DNA of 64,000 bases. Origin: Streptomyces sp. NBRC 110035. GTDB taxonomy: Bacteria > Actinomycetota > Actinomycetes > Streptomycetales > Streptomycetaceae. Below are positions 26,559-36,067 of the stretch, one piece after another; within the stretch, counting starts at the first letter, position 1; each line of letters opens with the position of its first letter. The notes under the pieces were generated by a model, which worked only from the letters and a program-made list of their open reading frames with translations, had not been told where the DNA came from and ran no database searches. Made by a program: the position numbers and the translations under genes. The stretch covers positions 62,001-126,000 of the forward strand of contig NZ_BBNN01000015.1 in the NCBI RefSeq assembly GCF_000829695.1, given 5' to 3'.

Positions 26559-27149
26559 CTAGCCCGCCCTGCGCAGCCCGCCGAAGGCCAGTCGGACCAC
26601 GGCGTCGGACACCTCGCGCTCGCTCATGCCGCGTCCGTCGGGCCGGTACCACTCGACGAGCGAGTTGATCATCCCGAAGACCAGCCTGGTCACCAGGCGC
26701 ACCTCGATGTCGCCCCGCACGTCCCCGTCGGCCGCCGCGGCCTTCAGCAGCGCCGCCACCCGGTGGTCGAACTCGCGTCGCCGCTCCAGGGCCCACCGCT
26801 CGGTGCCCGTGTTGCCGCGCACACGCAGCAGCAGCGTCACGTACGGCAGCTCCGCGATCAGGACCTCGACCATGCGCCGTACGACGTACTCCAGACGCTC
26901 GGCGGCACGCCCCACACACGCGTGCTCCTCGTCGAGGATGCCGAAGAGGCCGTCCAGCGCCCGGGTCACCGCGCGCCGCAGCAGCTCCTCCTTGCCCGCC
27001 ACGTGGTGGTATATCGACGACTTGGAGATACCGGCGGCCTGGGAGAGATGCTCCATGGAGGTGCCGTCGTAGCCACGCTCGTTGAACACCTGGACGGCGA
27101 CGGAGAGCAGGGACTCCGGGGTGTACGTGTCGCGCCTGGCGGTGGTCAT
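26559..27149 (-). CDS. paaR: TetR-family regulator of phenylacetate genes (PaaR-like)
   Basis: Repressor of 196 residues with an N-terminal HTH (VFNERGYDGTSMEHLSQAAG, then ISKSSIYHHVAGKEELL) and a C-terminal helical ligand domain resembling TetR_C regulators of fatty-acid and aromatic catabolism. The ATG at 27149 overlaps the stop of the hydroxyacyl-CoA dehydrogenase gene (ATGA). Copies of a 14-bp palindrome lie upstream of this operon, upstream of paaN, upstream of paaA and, with one mismatch, upstream of bkdA2, making them its probable sites. Phenylacetyl-CoA is the expected inducer by family analogy. Confidence 0.8.
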   Translation of the reverse strand: MTTARRDTYTPESLLSVAVQVFNERGYDGTSMEHLSQAAGISKSSIYHHVAGKEELLRRAVTRALDGLFGILDEEHACVGRAAERLEYVVRRMVEVLIAELPYVTLLLRVRGNTGTERWALERRREFDHRVAALLKAAAADGDVRGDIEVRLVTRLVFGMINSLVEWYRPDGRGMSEREVSDAVVRLAFGGLRRAG

Positions 27150-28660
27150 GGGGTGTCCTCCCGCTTCCCGGTGGCGCACGCGTGCCGGTAGAGCGCGAGG
27201 GACGGCGCGTAGCGGCCGGACCGATCGCGCTCGTGCAGGCCCTCGAGGAGGGAGCCGGCCCAGCCGCGGCCGAGGCGGCGGCTCCACTCGAAGGGACCGA
27301 GAGGGTAGTTGACGCCCAGACGCATCGCGGTGTCGATGTCCTCCTCGGTCGCCACCCCCTTGGCGACGGCGTCGTACGCCAGGTCGATGATCCGCGCCAC
27401 CGTGCGGGCGACGATCATGCCGGGGACGTCCCCGATGACACTGACCTTCTTCCCGAGCGCCTGGAACAGTCCGGTGGCCTCGGCGACGGTCCGCGCGGAG
27501 GTGTCCCGGGAGTGGGACAGGGCGATGCGCGTGGCCCCCCGGTAGTCGGGCGAGAGGTCGAAGTAGACGACGTCGCGGTGCTCCACGGAGGTCCGACCGT
27601 CGGCGAGCGCCAGTCGGCCGCCGCTGGGCAGCACCAGGCGGGTGCCGTGGTCCTCGTCCTCCACGCGGACCTGGATCCCGGCCTCGCGGATCAGGGCGAG
27701 CAGGTCCGAGGCGGGTCCCAGACCCCCCTCGGCGACCACGTACGCGGGCGGCTCGGCGGGCTCCGCGGTGTGCGGCTCGGGACGCTCGGCGCCGTCCGCG
27801 TAGTCGTACCAGCCCCGGCCGCTCTTGCGGCCGAGGCGGCCGGACTCGACCAGCCGGCGCTGGGCGAGCGAGGGCGTGAAGCGCACGTCCTGGAAGAAGG
27901 CCTGCCACACCGAACGGGTGACGGACTCGTTGATGTCCTGCCCGATGAGGTCGGTCAGTTCGAAGGCGCCCATGCGGAAGCCGCCGGACTCGCGCAGCAC
28001 CGCGTCGATCGTGGCCGGATCGGCCCCCTGGCACTCGTACACCGTGAAGGCCTCGGCGTAGAAGGGCCGGGCGATGCGGTTGACGACGAAGCCGGGGGTG
28101 TCGGCGCAGGCGACCGGCGTCCTGCCCCAGGCGCGGGCCGTCTCGTACGCGCGCGTGGCGCAGGCGACGTCGGTGGCGAAGCCGGAGACGACCTCGACGA
28201 GCGGCAGCAGCGGTGCCGGGTTGAAGAAGTGCAGCCCCACGAGGCGGCCGGGGACGCGCAGGGCGCCGCCGACGGCGGTGACCGACAGGGAGGAGGTGTT
28301 GGTGGCGAGCAGGCAGTCGTCGGAGACGACGTCCTCCAGCGCGCCGAACAGCTCCTGCTTGACGTCCAGGCGCTCCAGGACGGCCTCGACGACCAGGGCG
28401 CAGTCGGCGAGTCCGGTGAGGTCGTCGGCGGGCAGCAGGCGGTCGCGGGCCGCGTCCCGGTCGGCGGCGGTGAGCCGCTCCTTCGCCACGAGCCGGTCGA
28501 GCCGGGCCACGATCCCCTCGGCGGCCTCCCGGGCCCGGCCGGGGACGGCGTCGTACAGCCGCACGGGGTGGCCCGCGGTCAGTGCGACCTGGGCGATGCC
28601 CTGGCCCATGGTGCCGGTGCCGACGACGGCCACGGGGCTGCTGAGGTCGAGTGCTGTCAT
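27146..28660 (-). CDS. paaH: 3-hydroxyacyl-CoA dehydrogenase (PaaH-like, duplicated HAD domains)
   Basis: NAD-dependent dehydrogenase of 504 residues for the 3-hydroxyadipyl-CoA step of phenylacetate breakdown. The Rossmann motif is VAVVGTGTMGQGIAQVAL, with GLHFFNPAPLLPLVEVV and the C-terminal HAD fold. A second, shorter HAD-like C-terminal unit near the end (RLGVNYPLGPFEWSRRLG) marks the long PaaH/3-hydroxybutyryl-CoA type with duplicated domains. It is coupled to the TetR gene downstream and is divergent from paaN across operator copy B. An ordinary fatty-acid β-oxidation role is possible, but the neighbourhood favours phenylacetate. Confidence 0.85.
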   Translation of the reverse strand: MTALDLSSPVAVVGTGTMGQGIAQVALTAGHPVRLYDAVPGRAREAAEGIVARLDRLVAKERLTAADRDAARDRLLPADDLTGLADCALVVEAVLERLDVKQELFGALEDVVSDDCLLATNTSSLSVTAVGGALRVPGRLVGLHFFNPAPLLPLVEVVSGFATDVACATRAYETARAWGRTPVACADTPGFVVNRIARPFYAEAFTVYECQGADPATIDAVLRESGGFRMGAFELTDLIGQDINESVTRSVWQAFFQDVRFTPSLAQRRLVESGRLGRKSGRGWYDYADGAERPEPHTAEPAEPPAYVVAEGGLGPASDLLALIREAGIQVRVEDEDHGTRLVLPSGGRLALADGRTSVEHRDVVYFDLSPDYRGATRIALSHSRDTSARTVAEATGLFQALGKKVSVIGDVPGMIVARTVARIIDLAYDAVAKGVATEEDIDTAMRLGVNYPLGPFEWSRRLGRGWAGSLLEGLHERDRSGRYAPSLALYRHACATGKREDTP

Positions 28661-28683
28661 GTGCGCGATCCTCCCGCACGGGC

Positions 28684-28692
28684 TTGTCCACA
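28684..28692 (+). other. DnaA box TTGTCCACA
   Basis: Perfect match to the actinobacterial DnaA consensus, 24 bases upstream of the paaH start, in the paaH/paaN divergent region. Confidence 0.5.
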
Positions 28693-28708
28693 GATGCGGC
28701 GGACCCTC

Positions 28709-28736
28709 TTGTCCCGACCGATCGTTCGGTTACTCT
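28709..28736 (+). promoter_or_regulatory. paaN promoter with TetR operator copy B in the spacer
   Basis: TTGTCC (28709-28714) and TACTCT (28731-28736) are separated by 16 bases. The palindrome ACCGATCGTTCGGT (28717-28730) fills that spacer, an arrangement in which a bound repressor would block RNA polymerase. It is the same 14-mer as copy C, in inverse orientation. Confidence 0.5.
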
Positions 28737-28867
28737 AACTCCGACCGCCCGACCGCCGACATCCCCCGCCCCGGCGCCCTCCGTCCCGGCGTCGTCGGCT
28801 TCCGCTGCCCCTGCCTTCCGCCCAAGGCTTTGCCCGGTCCCCGAACTCGACGAGGAGTTGGTCCCCG

Positions 28868-30559
28868 ATGGCCGCCGAAAACACCGTGCAGCAGCTGACC
28901 GCCCAGCACCGGCCCACCCTGGACCGGGCACTGGAAGCGATCCGCACGCGCGCGTACTGGTCCCCGCACCCCGAGCACCCCAAGGCCTACGGGGAGAACG
29001 GCAGCCTGGACCTCGCGGCGGGCAAGGCCGCCTTCGACGCACTGCTCGGCACCCGTCTCGACCTCGGTCAGCCCGGCACCGACGACTGGGTGGGCGGCGA
29101 GACCTCCCCGTACGGCGTCGAGCTGGGCGTCGGCTACCCGCACGCGGACCTCGACGTGCTGCTGCCCGCCATGCGGGCCGGGATGCGGGCCTGGCGGGAC
29201 GCGGGCGCCGAGACCCGCGCGGTGGTCTGCCTGGAGATCCTCAAGCGGATCAGCGACCGGACGCCCGAGTTCGCCCACGCGGTCATGCACACCTCCGGCC
29301 AGGCGTTCATGATGGCGTTCCAGGCCGGCGGCCCGCACGCACAGGACCGCGGCCTGGAGGCGGTGGCGTACGCGTACGCCGAGCAGGTGCGCACCCCCAC
29401 CGCCGCGGAGTGGACCAAGCCGCAGGGCAAGCGCGACCCGCTGGCGCTGACCAAGCGGTTCACGCCGGTCCCGCGGGGCATCGGTCTGGTCATCGGCTGC
29501 AACACCTTCCCGACGTGGAACGGCTACCCGGGCCTGTTCGCCTCCCTCGCCACCGGCAACGCGGTCCTGGTCAAGCCGCACCCCCGCGCGGTGCTGCCGC
29601 TCGCGCTCACCGTGCAGGTCGCGCGTCAGGTGCTCACCGGGACCGGCTTCGATCCGAACCTGGTGGCGCTGGCCGCCGAGCGGCCCGGCGAGGGCATCGC
29701 CAAGACCCTGGCCACACGCCCGGAGATCCGGATCGTCGACTACACCGGCTCCACGGAGTTCGGCGACTGGCTGGAGGCCAACGCCCGCCAGGCGCAGGTG
29801 TACACGGAGAAGGCCGGCGTCAACACGGTGATCGTGGAGTCGACCGGGAACTACCGGGGCATGCTCGCCAACCTGGCGTTCTCGCTGTCGCTCTACAGCG
29901 GCCAGATGTGCACCACCCCGCAGAACCTGCTGATCCCGCGCGACGGCATCACCACCGACCAGGGCCCCAAGTCCTTCGACGAGGTCGTCGCCGACCTGGC
30001 GCAGGCGGTCGACGGGCTGCTCGGCGACGACACGCGCGCGAACGCCCTGCTGGGCGCGATCGTCAACCCCGGCGTCAGGACCCGCCTGGAGGCCGCCGCC
30101 GGGCTCGGCGAGGTCGCTCTCGCATCCCGCGGGATCCCCCACCCGGAGTTCCCGGACGCGGTGGTCCGTACGCCGGTGATCGTGAAGCTCGACGGTGCGA
30201 AGCCGGACGCCGAGGCCGCCTTCATGACCGAGTGCTTCGGACCGGTCTCCTTCGCCGTCGCCGTCGACTCCGCGTCCGACGCGGCGAAGCTGCTGCGGCG
30301 CACCGTCCGTGAGAAGGGCGCGATGACCGTCGGCGCGTACACGACCTCCCCGGAGTTCGAGGAGGCGGTGCGCGAGGTATGCCTGGAGGAGGCCGCCCAG
30401 CTCTCCCTCAACCTCACCGGCGGGGTGTACGTCAACCAGACGGCCGCCTTCTCCGACTTCCACGGCTCCGGCGGCAACCCGGCGGCCAACGCGGCCCTCA
30501 CCGACACCGCCTTCGTGGCCAACCGCTTCCGGGTGATCGAGGTGCGCCGGGAGGCATGA
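28868..30559 (+). CDS. paaN: Phenylacetic acid degradation protein PaaN (aldehyde dehydrogenase fold)
   Basis: Aldehyde dehydrogenase-superfamily protein of 563 residues, matching the TIGR-type PaaN of actinobacteria. Helical N-terminal sequence is followed by a cofactor region (VIGCNTFPTWNGYPGLF), TGSTEFGDW with the general-base region, and the catalytic Cys in YSGQMCTTPQNLL. In phenylacetate catabolism it oxidises the ring-opened semialdehyde. It lacks the C-terminal MaoC/hydratase domain found in PaaZ, so ring hydrolysis must be done elsewhere. ATG at 28868. It is divergent from paaH. Confidence 0.9.
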   Translation: MAAENTVQQLTAQHRPTLDRALEAIRTRAYWSPHPEHPKAYGENGSLDLAAGKAAFDALLGTRLDLGQPGTDDWVGGETSPYGVELGVGYPHADLDVLLPAMRAGMRAWRDAGAETRAVVCLEILKRISDRTPEFAHAVMHTSGQAFMMAFQAGGPHAQDRGLEAVAYAYAEQVRTPTAAEWTKPQGKRDPLALTKRFTPVPRGIGLVIGCNTFPTWNGYPGLFASLATGNAVLVKPHPRAVLPLALTVQVARQVLTGTGFDPNLVALAAERPGEGIAKTLATRPEIRIVDYTGSTEFGDWLEANARQAQVYTEKAGVNTVIVESTGNYRGMLANLAFSLSLYSGQMCTTPQNLLIPRDGITTDQGPKSFDEVVADLAQAVDGLLGDDTRANALLGAIVNPGVRTRLEAAAGLGEVALASRGIPHPEFPDAVVRTPVIVKLDGAKPDAEAAFMTECFGPVSFAVAVDSASDAAKLLRRTVREKGAMTVGAYTTSPEFEEAVREVCLEEAAQLSLNLTGGVYVNQTAAFSDFHGSGGNPAANAALTDTAFVANRFRVIEVRREA

Positions 30560-30581
30560 GCCCTCCTCGTGGGCCCCGCTC

Positions 30582-31397
30582 CTACGCGGGTGCGCCCCCG
30601 GTGGCACTCCAGTGGTACAGCGTCATGGCCACACTGGTCGCGAGGTTGTAGCTGGAGACCTGGGGGCGCATCGGCAGCGCCACCAGACGGTCGGCACGCG
30701 CGCGCAGTGCGGACGAGAGCCCGCTGCGCTCCGAGCCGAAGGCGATCAGCGCGTCGTCCGGAAGTTTCAGCGCGCGGATGTCCTCGCCCTCCGGATCGAG
30801 TGCGAACACCGGACCGCCGGGCAGTTCGTCGACGGACAGCCGCTCCACGGCGGTCGCGAAGTGCAGCCCGGCCCCGCCGCGCACGACGGTGGGATGCCAG
30901 GGGTCGAGGGTGCCGGTGGTGACGACCCCGGTCGCCCCGAAACCGGCGGCCAGCCGGATCACGGCACCCGCGTTGCCGAGGTTGCGCGGCTGGTCCAGGA
31001 CCACCACGGGAGCGGTGCGCGGGGTGTGCGCCAGCCGCTCCAGGTTGCCCGCGCGGCAGGGGCGTACGGCGAGGGCGGCGACGGCGGTGGGGTGCGGGCG
31101 CGGAACGAGCGAGGCGTACGTCTCGTACGGCACCTCGGCCAGCAGCGCCGCCAGCGCCTCCCGGACGTCCGGGGCCAGTTCGTCGGCGAGGGCGAGCGTG
31201 GCGGCCCGGTCCGCGGTGACCGCCGTCTCGACGTCGGCGCCGAAGCGCAGGGCGTGCTTGAGGGCGTGGAAGCCGTCGAGCAGGACCGCGTCCCCGCTCC
31301 GCCGGTGCCAGCGGGTCACGGGAGCGGTGTCCCGGGCGGGGGGCGGGTGGGGCACGGAGGCGCCGTCGGGGGCGGTGTCGCGGTCGGGGGCTGCCAT
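30582..31397 (-). CDS. SpoU/TrmH-family RNA 2'-O-methyltransferase
   Basis: SPOUT-fold RNA methyltransferase (271 residues) using S-adenosylmethionine to methylate a ribose in tRNA or rRNA. A variable N-terminal substrate domain (about 25-110) is followed by the knotted domain. That domain has motif 1 DQPRNLGNAGAVIRLAAGF, motif 2 FGSERSGLSSALRARAD and motif 3 VSSYNLATSVAMTLYHW. The ATG at 31397 lacks a strong ribosome-binding site; the true start might be downstream. It is convergent with paaN. Exact target RNA cannot be read from sequence. Confidence 0.85.
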   Translation of the reverse strand: MAAPDRDTAPDGASVPHPPPARDTAPVTRWHRRSGDAVLLDGFHALKHALRFGADVETAVTADRAATLALADELAPDVREALAALLAEVPYETYASLVPRPHPTAVAALAVRPCRAGNLERLAHTPRTAPVVVLDQPRNLGNAGAVIRLAAGFGATGVVTTGTLDPWHPTVVRGGAGLHFATAVERLSVDELPGGPVFALDPEGEDIRALKLPDDALIAFGSERSGLSSALRARADRLVALPMRPQVSSYNLATSVAMTLYHWSATGGAPA

Positions 31398-31462
31398 GAC
31401 GTGCAGCCTACGGGCGCGTGCCGGGTGCTTTCCCCGGCCCGGGAACGACCGGTCCCCGACCG

Positions 31463-31560
31463 GCCTGCTCCACCCGATCCCCCTGCTCCTTCTGCTCCAC
31501 CTGCTCCTTACTGCTTTGCCCGGCCCACCTGCTCCACCTGCTCCACCTGCTCCGCCCGGT
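31463..31560. repeat. Degenerate CTGCTCCAC repeats across a stop codon
   Basis: Nine-base units of CTGCTCCAC/CTGCTCCTT type run from 31463 through the stop (31508) of the HTTM gene, encoding its C-terminal VEQVEQV repeats on the minus strand. Confidence 0.7.
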
Positions 31561-32797
31561 CCATGTGGTCCACCGGCTCTCCCGGGCTCCCGGTCCTGGG
31601 TGCGGGCACCAACACACCGCCCGCGCGTCTGCGCGTGCGTGACGGCAGTGTCCGGAGTACCGGGCTGCGTATCCACGCGTGGAGACGTGTGAAGACGTTG
31701 CCCAGGCGGCGCAGGAACGACGTCGGCAGGAAGACCGCGTCGGCCGCGATCATCGCCAGGGAGAAGAACGGCAGCCCCAGGACGACGGCGATCACCGCGT
31801 GCTCGGTGATCATGAGCGCCAGGAGCACGTTCTTGACCCGCCGGTTGAACAGGGTGAACGGGAAGGCCACCTGTACGGCGACCGTCCCGTAGGTCACCAG
31901 CATCACCAGGGTGCCGCTGGCGGTCAGCAGGTCGCCGAGGGCCGGCCAGGGGGAGAAGTACTCCAGGTGCAGCGGGTAGTGCACCGCGGTGCCGTCCTGC
32001 CAGCGGGAGCCCTGGATCTTGTACCAGCCGGCCGTGGCGTAGATCAGACAGGCCTCGGCCATGATCACCAGCAGGGCGCCGTTGTGCACGATGTTGGCGA
32101 CGACGTCCAGCAGGGCGCGTGGGTGCGAGGTCCTCGCACAGCGCCCCACCAGCCACCACAGCGCCTGCGCCGACCACACGGCCCACAGCAGCGCCGGGAC
32201 GAACCAGTCGCCGTCCATCCGGCCGGCCAGGGTCGCCAGGAGCAGCAGGAAACCCAGCACCCCCCACAGCGCGGGGCCCGTCCGGTCCCGCGGCCGCTCT
32301 CCCCGCGCGCGCGCCCCGTCCGCGCGCCGGGCACGCCGCGCGTCCAGGGACCACACCCGGCCGCAGCGCGTGAACACGAGGTAGACCGCCATCAGGTGCA
32401 GGACGTTGTCGCCGCCGTCGCCCATGAAGACACTGCGGTTCTGCAGCGACAGCACACCCACCATGAACAGCACCGACATGGTGCGGGTGCGCCAGCCCAG
32501 CAGCAGCAGGACGCTCCACACCACCGCGAGCAGGTAGAGGGCCTCGAACCAGCCCTGGCCGTCCGACCACAGCAGCGCGGTGAAGGCGCCGTTGGACCGG
32601 ACGAGCTGGTCGGCGAGGTCCCAGGCCCACGGGCCGTCGGGCCCGTACAGCTCCTGGCGGTGGGGGAACTCGCGCAACAGGAACAGCAGCCAGGTCGCGC
32701 TGAACCCGATCCGGATCACCGCGGTCTGGTGGGGGCCGAGGGCCGAATCGGCGACCCGTGCGACGGCGCCGGAGACCCCGGCCGAGAAGCGGTTCAC
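31508..32797 (-). CDS. HTTM domain membrane protein (vitamin K-dependent carboxylase-like)
   Basis: Integral membrane protein of 429 residues with the horizontally-transferred transmembrane (HTTM) domain: about eight helices, the N-terminal TAVIRIGFSATWLLFLLREF, and conserved luminal segments such as GGDNVLHLMAVYLVFTRCG and AGWYKIQGSRWQDGTAVHYP. HTTM proteins are related to vitamin K γ-carboxylase and lipase-maturation factors. The hydrophilic C-terminus ends in Val/Glu/Gln repeats. The start GTG at 32797 overlaps the upstream gene by 4 bases (GTGA). The bacterial role is unknown; probably it works with the coupled DUF5819 protein. Confidence 0.85.
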   Translation of the reverse strand: MNRFSAGVSGAVARVADSALGPHQTAVIRIGFSATWLLFLLREFPHRQELYGPDGPWAWDLADQLVRSNGAFTALLWSDGQGWFEALYLLAVVWSVLLLLGWRTRTMSVLFMVGVLSLQNRSVFMGDGGDNVLHLMAVYLVFTRCGRVWSLDARRARRADGARARGERPRDRTGPALWGVLGFLLLLATLAGRMDGDWFVPALLWAVWSAQALWWLVGRCARTSHPRALLDVVANIVHNGALLVIMAEACLIYATAGWYKIQGSRWQDGTAVHYPLHLEYFSPWPALGDLLTASGTLVMLVTYGTVAVQVAFPFTLFNRRVKNVLLALMITEHAVIAVVLGLPFFSLAMIAADAVFLPTSFLRRLGNVFTRLHAWIRSPVLRTLPSRTRRRAGGVLVPAPRTGSPGEPVDHMDRAEQVEQVEQVGRAKQ

Positions 32798-33666
32798 CCG
32801 ATGCCTCCCCGGGCCTCGTCCTCCGGCACAGGCCACCAGGGCAGCGTGCGGTACACCGGCTTCGTGGAGACCTCCTCCTCGCTCCACTCCGGCGGCGGCA
32901 CGTCGGCCGTGCGGGAGCGGACCTGGACCCGGTCCACGACACCGCCCGGCCCGGCCGCGTCCGACCGGTCGAGCCGCATCACCATGATCCGGCGCAGATA
33001 CGACTCGGCCAGCGTGCCGCGCATCCCCACCGGCCGGTTCTCACCGTCGTGCGTGGCGACGAGGAAGTCCCAGGCGCGGCGCAGCTCGTTCTGCTGGGTG
33101 TGGCTGGGCAGGGGGTTGCCGTCGATGGCCCGGCCGTCCTCGGCGGACAGGTCGTACCAGCCGGTGGTCCGCACTCCCCCGTCCGGCGTCAGGACCTCGG
33201 CGCGGACCTGGACGGAGATGTTCTGCTGCAGCGGGTTCGGCGCGAACAGCTTCCAGTTCTGCTCGAACTCCGGGTAGATCCAGTCCTCGACCGCCTCGGC
33301 GTGCTCCTTGGAGACCGTGTTCGCGGGCGCGACGTGCAGGAACGTCATGCCTATGTGCACACAGACGACGACCGCGACGGTCCCGAGCGCCACGGCGGCA
33401 ACGATCCGATGGCGGAGCGGGAGGGCGGCCACGCCGGTACGGGGCTCGGAGGGCGAGGGGTCCGCGTCCGGGGGCGGGGAGCCCGCGTCCGGGGACAGGA
33501 GGTCCGGGGGCGGAGGGGCGGTCGAGGGCCGGGGATCGTCCTGGGCGGCGGGCCCCGCCGGTGCGGGGTCGGGCGGATCCGGGGGCAGTGCAGGGGCAGA
33601 GCCGCCCGGCACGCCCGGCCCGGTCCGCCCGTGCCGGGCGTGCGAGCCCTCGTCGTACGCGTCCAT
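32794..33666 (-). CDS. DUF5819 family membrane protein
   Basis: A 290-residue protein with a disordered Pro-rich N-terminus (1-75), one transmembrane helix (about 86-108, IVAAVALGTVAVVVCVHIGM) and a conserved extracellular domain. The latter includes YPEFEQNWKLFAPNPLQQN, characteristic of the DUF5819 family, and QQNELRRAWDFLVAT. Start ATG at 33666. The stop overlaps the start of the HTTM gene, and DUF5819 often sits beside HTTM genes, so the proteins may interact. No enzymatic function is known to me. Confidence 0.82.
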   Translation of the reverse strand: MDAYDEGSHARHGRTGPGVPGGSAPALPPDPPDPAPAGPAAQDDPRPSTAPPPPDLLSPDAGSPPPDADPSPSEPRTGVAALPLRHRIVAAVALGTVAVVVCVHIGMTFLHVAPANTVSKEHAEAVEDWIYPEFEQNWKLFAPNPLQQNISVQVRAEVLTPDGGVRTTGWYDLSAEDGRAIDGNPLPSHTQQNELRRAWDFLVATHDGENRPVGMRGTLAESYLRRIMVMRLDRSDAAGPGGVVDRVQVRSRTADVPPPEWSEEEVSTKPVYRTLPWWPVPEDEARGGIG

Positions 33667-34032
33667 CCCGCCCCGTTCCCACAGTCCCGGCCCGGATCCC
33701 GGCCCGGGTCCCGGTCGATCGCCGCCACTGTGCGGCGTGCGAGGGCCTCGTGCCGCCCGTACACCGCTTCGCGGCGTCGCACGGGAACGGTACTCAGCAC
33801 CGACCGTCCCGGCACAGTCCCAGCGGTCCGCGCATTCCGTGGCCGTCACCACATCCACGGCCGGGCCCGGCCGACCCCGGGCGGCCCACGGGCGGCCCGC
33901 CCTCGACGATCCCGCCCGCAGGTTATCCACAGCTGTTGACACCTCGCGGCGCCCGTCTCACCATGGAACCGCACGAACCGAACGATCGGTCGGGAGCGTG
34001 TTCCGGGAAGAACCCAGGTCGGAGGGGACCTC
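33667..34032. promoter_or_regulatory. Divergent region: paa operon promoter, DnaA box and operator copy C
   Basis: Contains TTATCCACA (33923-33931), the DnaA box of E. coli type. A TTGACA hexamer follows at 33936-33941 as a possible -35, with weak -10 CACCAT at 33959-33964. The palindrome ACCGAACGATCGGT (33977-33990) lies just past that -10, where a repressor would block initiation. The reverse complement equals copy B at 28717. Confidence 0.6.
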
Positions 34033-35027
<995 letters not shown>

Positions 35028-35031
<4 letters not shown>

Positions 35032-35315
35032 CCGACACCGACTGGCCTCTGTGGGAGGTCTTCGTGCGCGCGCGCCGGGGACTGTCCCACACCCACGCCG
35101 GCAGCCTGCACGCCCCGGACGCGGAGCTGGCCCTGCGCAATGCCCGCGATCTGTACACCCGCCGCGGCGAGGGCGTCTCGATCTGGGTCGTGCCGTCGTC
35201 CGCGATCACCGCCTCCTCACCCGACGAGAAGGACCCGTTCTTCGAACCGGCCGCCGACAAGCCCTACCGGCACCCGACGTTCTACGAGATCCCCGAGGGG
35301 GTGCGCCACCTGTGA
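35028..35315 (+). CDS. paaB: Phenylacetyl-CoA epoxidase subunit PaaB
   Basis: Small (95-residue) bridging subunit that organises the PaaAC heterodimers. Family features are [20 protein letters not shown] and the conserved [19 protein letters not shown]. The ATG at 35028 overlaps the paaA stop (ATGA), and its own stop overlaps the paaC start. Length is typical of PaaB. Confidence 0.93.
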
Positions 35316-36067
35316 CGACGACACCCCGCTCCGGCACCCGTGCACCCTCCCGGGACGCCGTCCTCACGGCGGCCGCACTCGCCCTCGGTGACGACGCCCT
35401 GGTGCTCTCCCACCGCCTGGGCGAGTGGGTCGGCCACGCCCCCGTGCTGGAGGAGGAGGTCGCCCTCTCCAACATCGCGCTGGACCTGCTGGGCCAGGCC
35501 CGCGTGCTGCTGTCGATGGCGGGCGACGAGGACGAGCTGGCGTTCCTCCGCGAGGAGCGCGCCTTCCGCAACCTCCAGCTGGTCGAGCAGCCGAACGGCG
35601 ACTTCGCCCACACCATCGCCCGCCAGCTGTACTTCTCCACCTACCAGTACCTCCTGCACACCGAACTCGCCGCCGGGGACGGCCCGCTGGCACCGCTGGC
35701 CGGCAAGGCCGTCAAGGAGGTCGCCTACCACCGCGACCACGCCGAGCAGTGGACCCTGCGGCTCGGCGACGGCACCGACACCGGCCACACCCGGATGCAG
35801 CGGGCCGTGGACGCGCTGTGGCGGTACACCGGGGAGATGTTCCAGCCGGTCGAGGGCCTCGACGTCGACTGGCCGGACCTGGAGACGTCCTGGCTGGAGC
35901 GGATCACGCAGGTACTGGGCCGGGCCACCCTCACCGTGCCCGGCAGCCCGCGCACGGGTGCGTGGGCTGCCGGTGCCGGACGCCAGGGACTGCACACCGA
36001 GTCCTTCGGCCGCATGCTCGCCGAGATGCAGCACCTGCACCGCAGCCACCCGGGGGCGGCATGGTGA
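35312..36067 (+). CDS. paaC: Phenylacetyl-CoA epoxidase subunit PaaC
   Basis: Ferritin-like non-catalytic partner (251 residues) that pairs with PaaA as a structural subunit. The GTG at 35312 overlaps the paaB stop (GTGA). Recognisable stretches are VLSHRLGEWVGHAPVLEEE, ALSNIALDLLGQARVLL and EVAYHRDHAEQWTLRLGDGT. PaaC keeps the four-helix fold but is thought not to carry a functional diiron site. It overlaps paaD by seven bases. Confidence 0.93.
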   Translation: MTTTPRSGTRAPSRDAVLTAAALALGDDALVLSHRLGEWVGHAPVLEEEVALSNIALDLLGQARVLLSMAGDEDELAFLREERAFRNLQLVEQPNGDFAHTIARQLYFSTYQYLLHTELAAGDGPLAPLAGKAVKEVAYHRDHAEQWTLRLGDGTDTGHTRMQRAVDALWRYTGEMFQPVEGLDVDWPDLETSWLERITQVLGRATLTVPGSPRTGAWAAGAGRQGLHTESFGRMLAEMQHLHRSHPGAAW

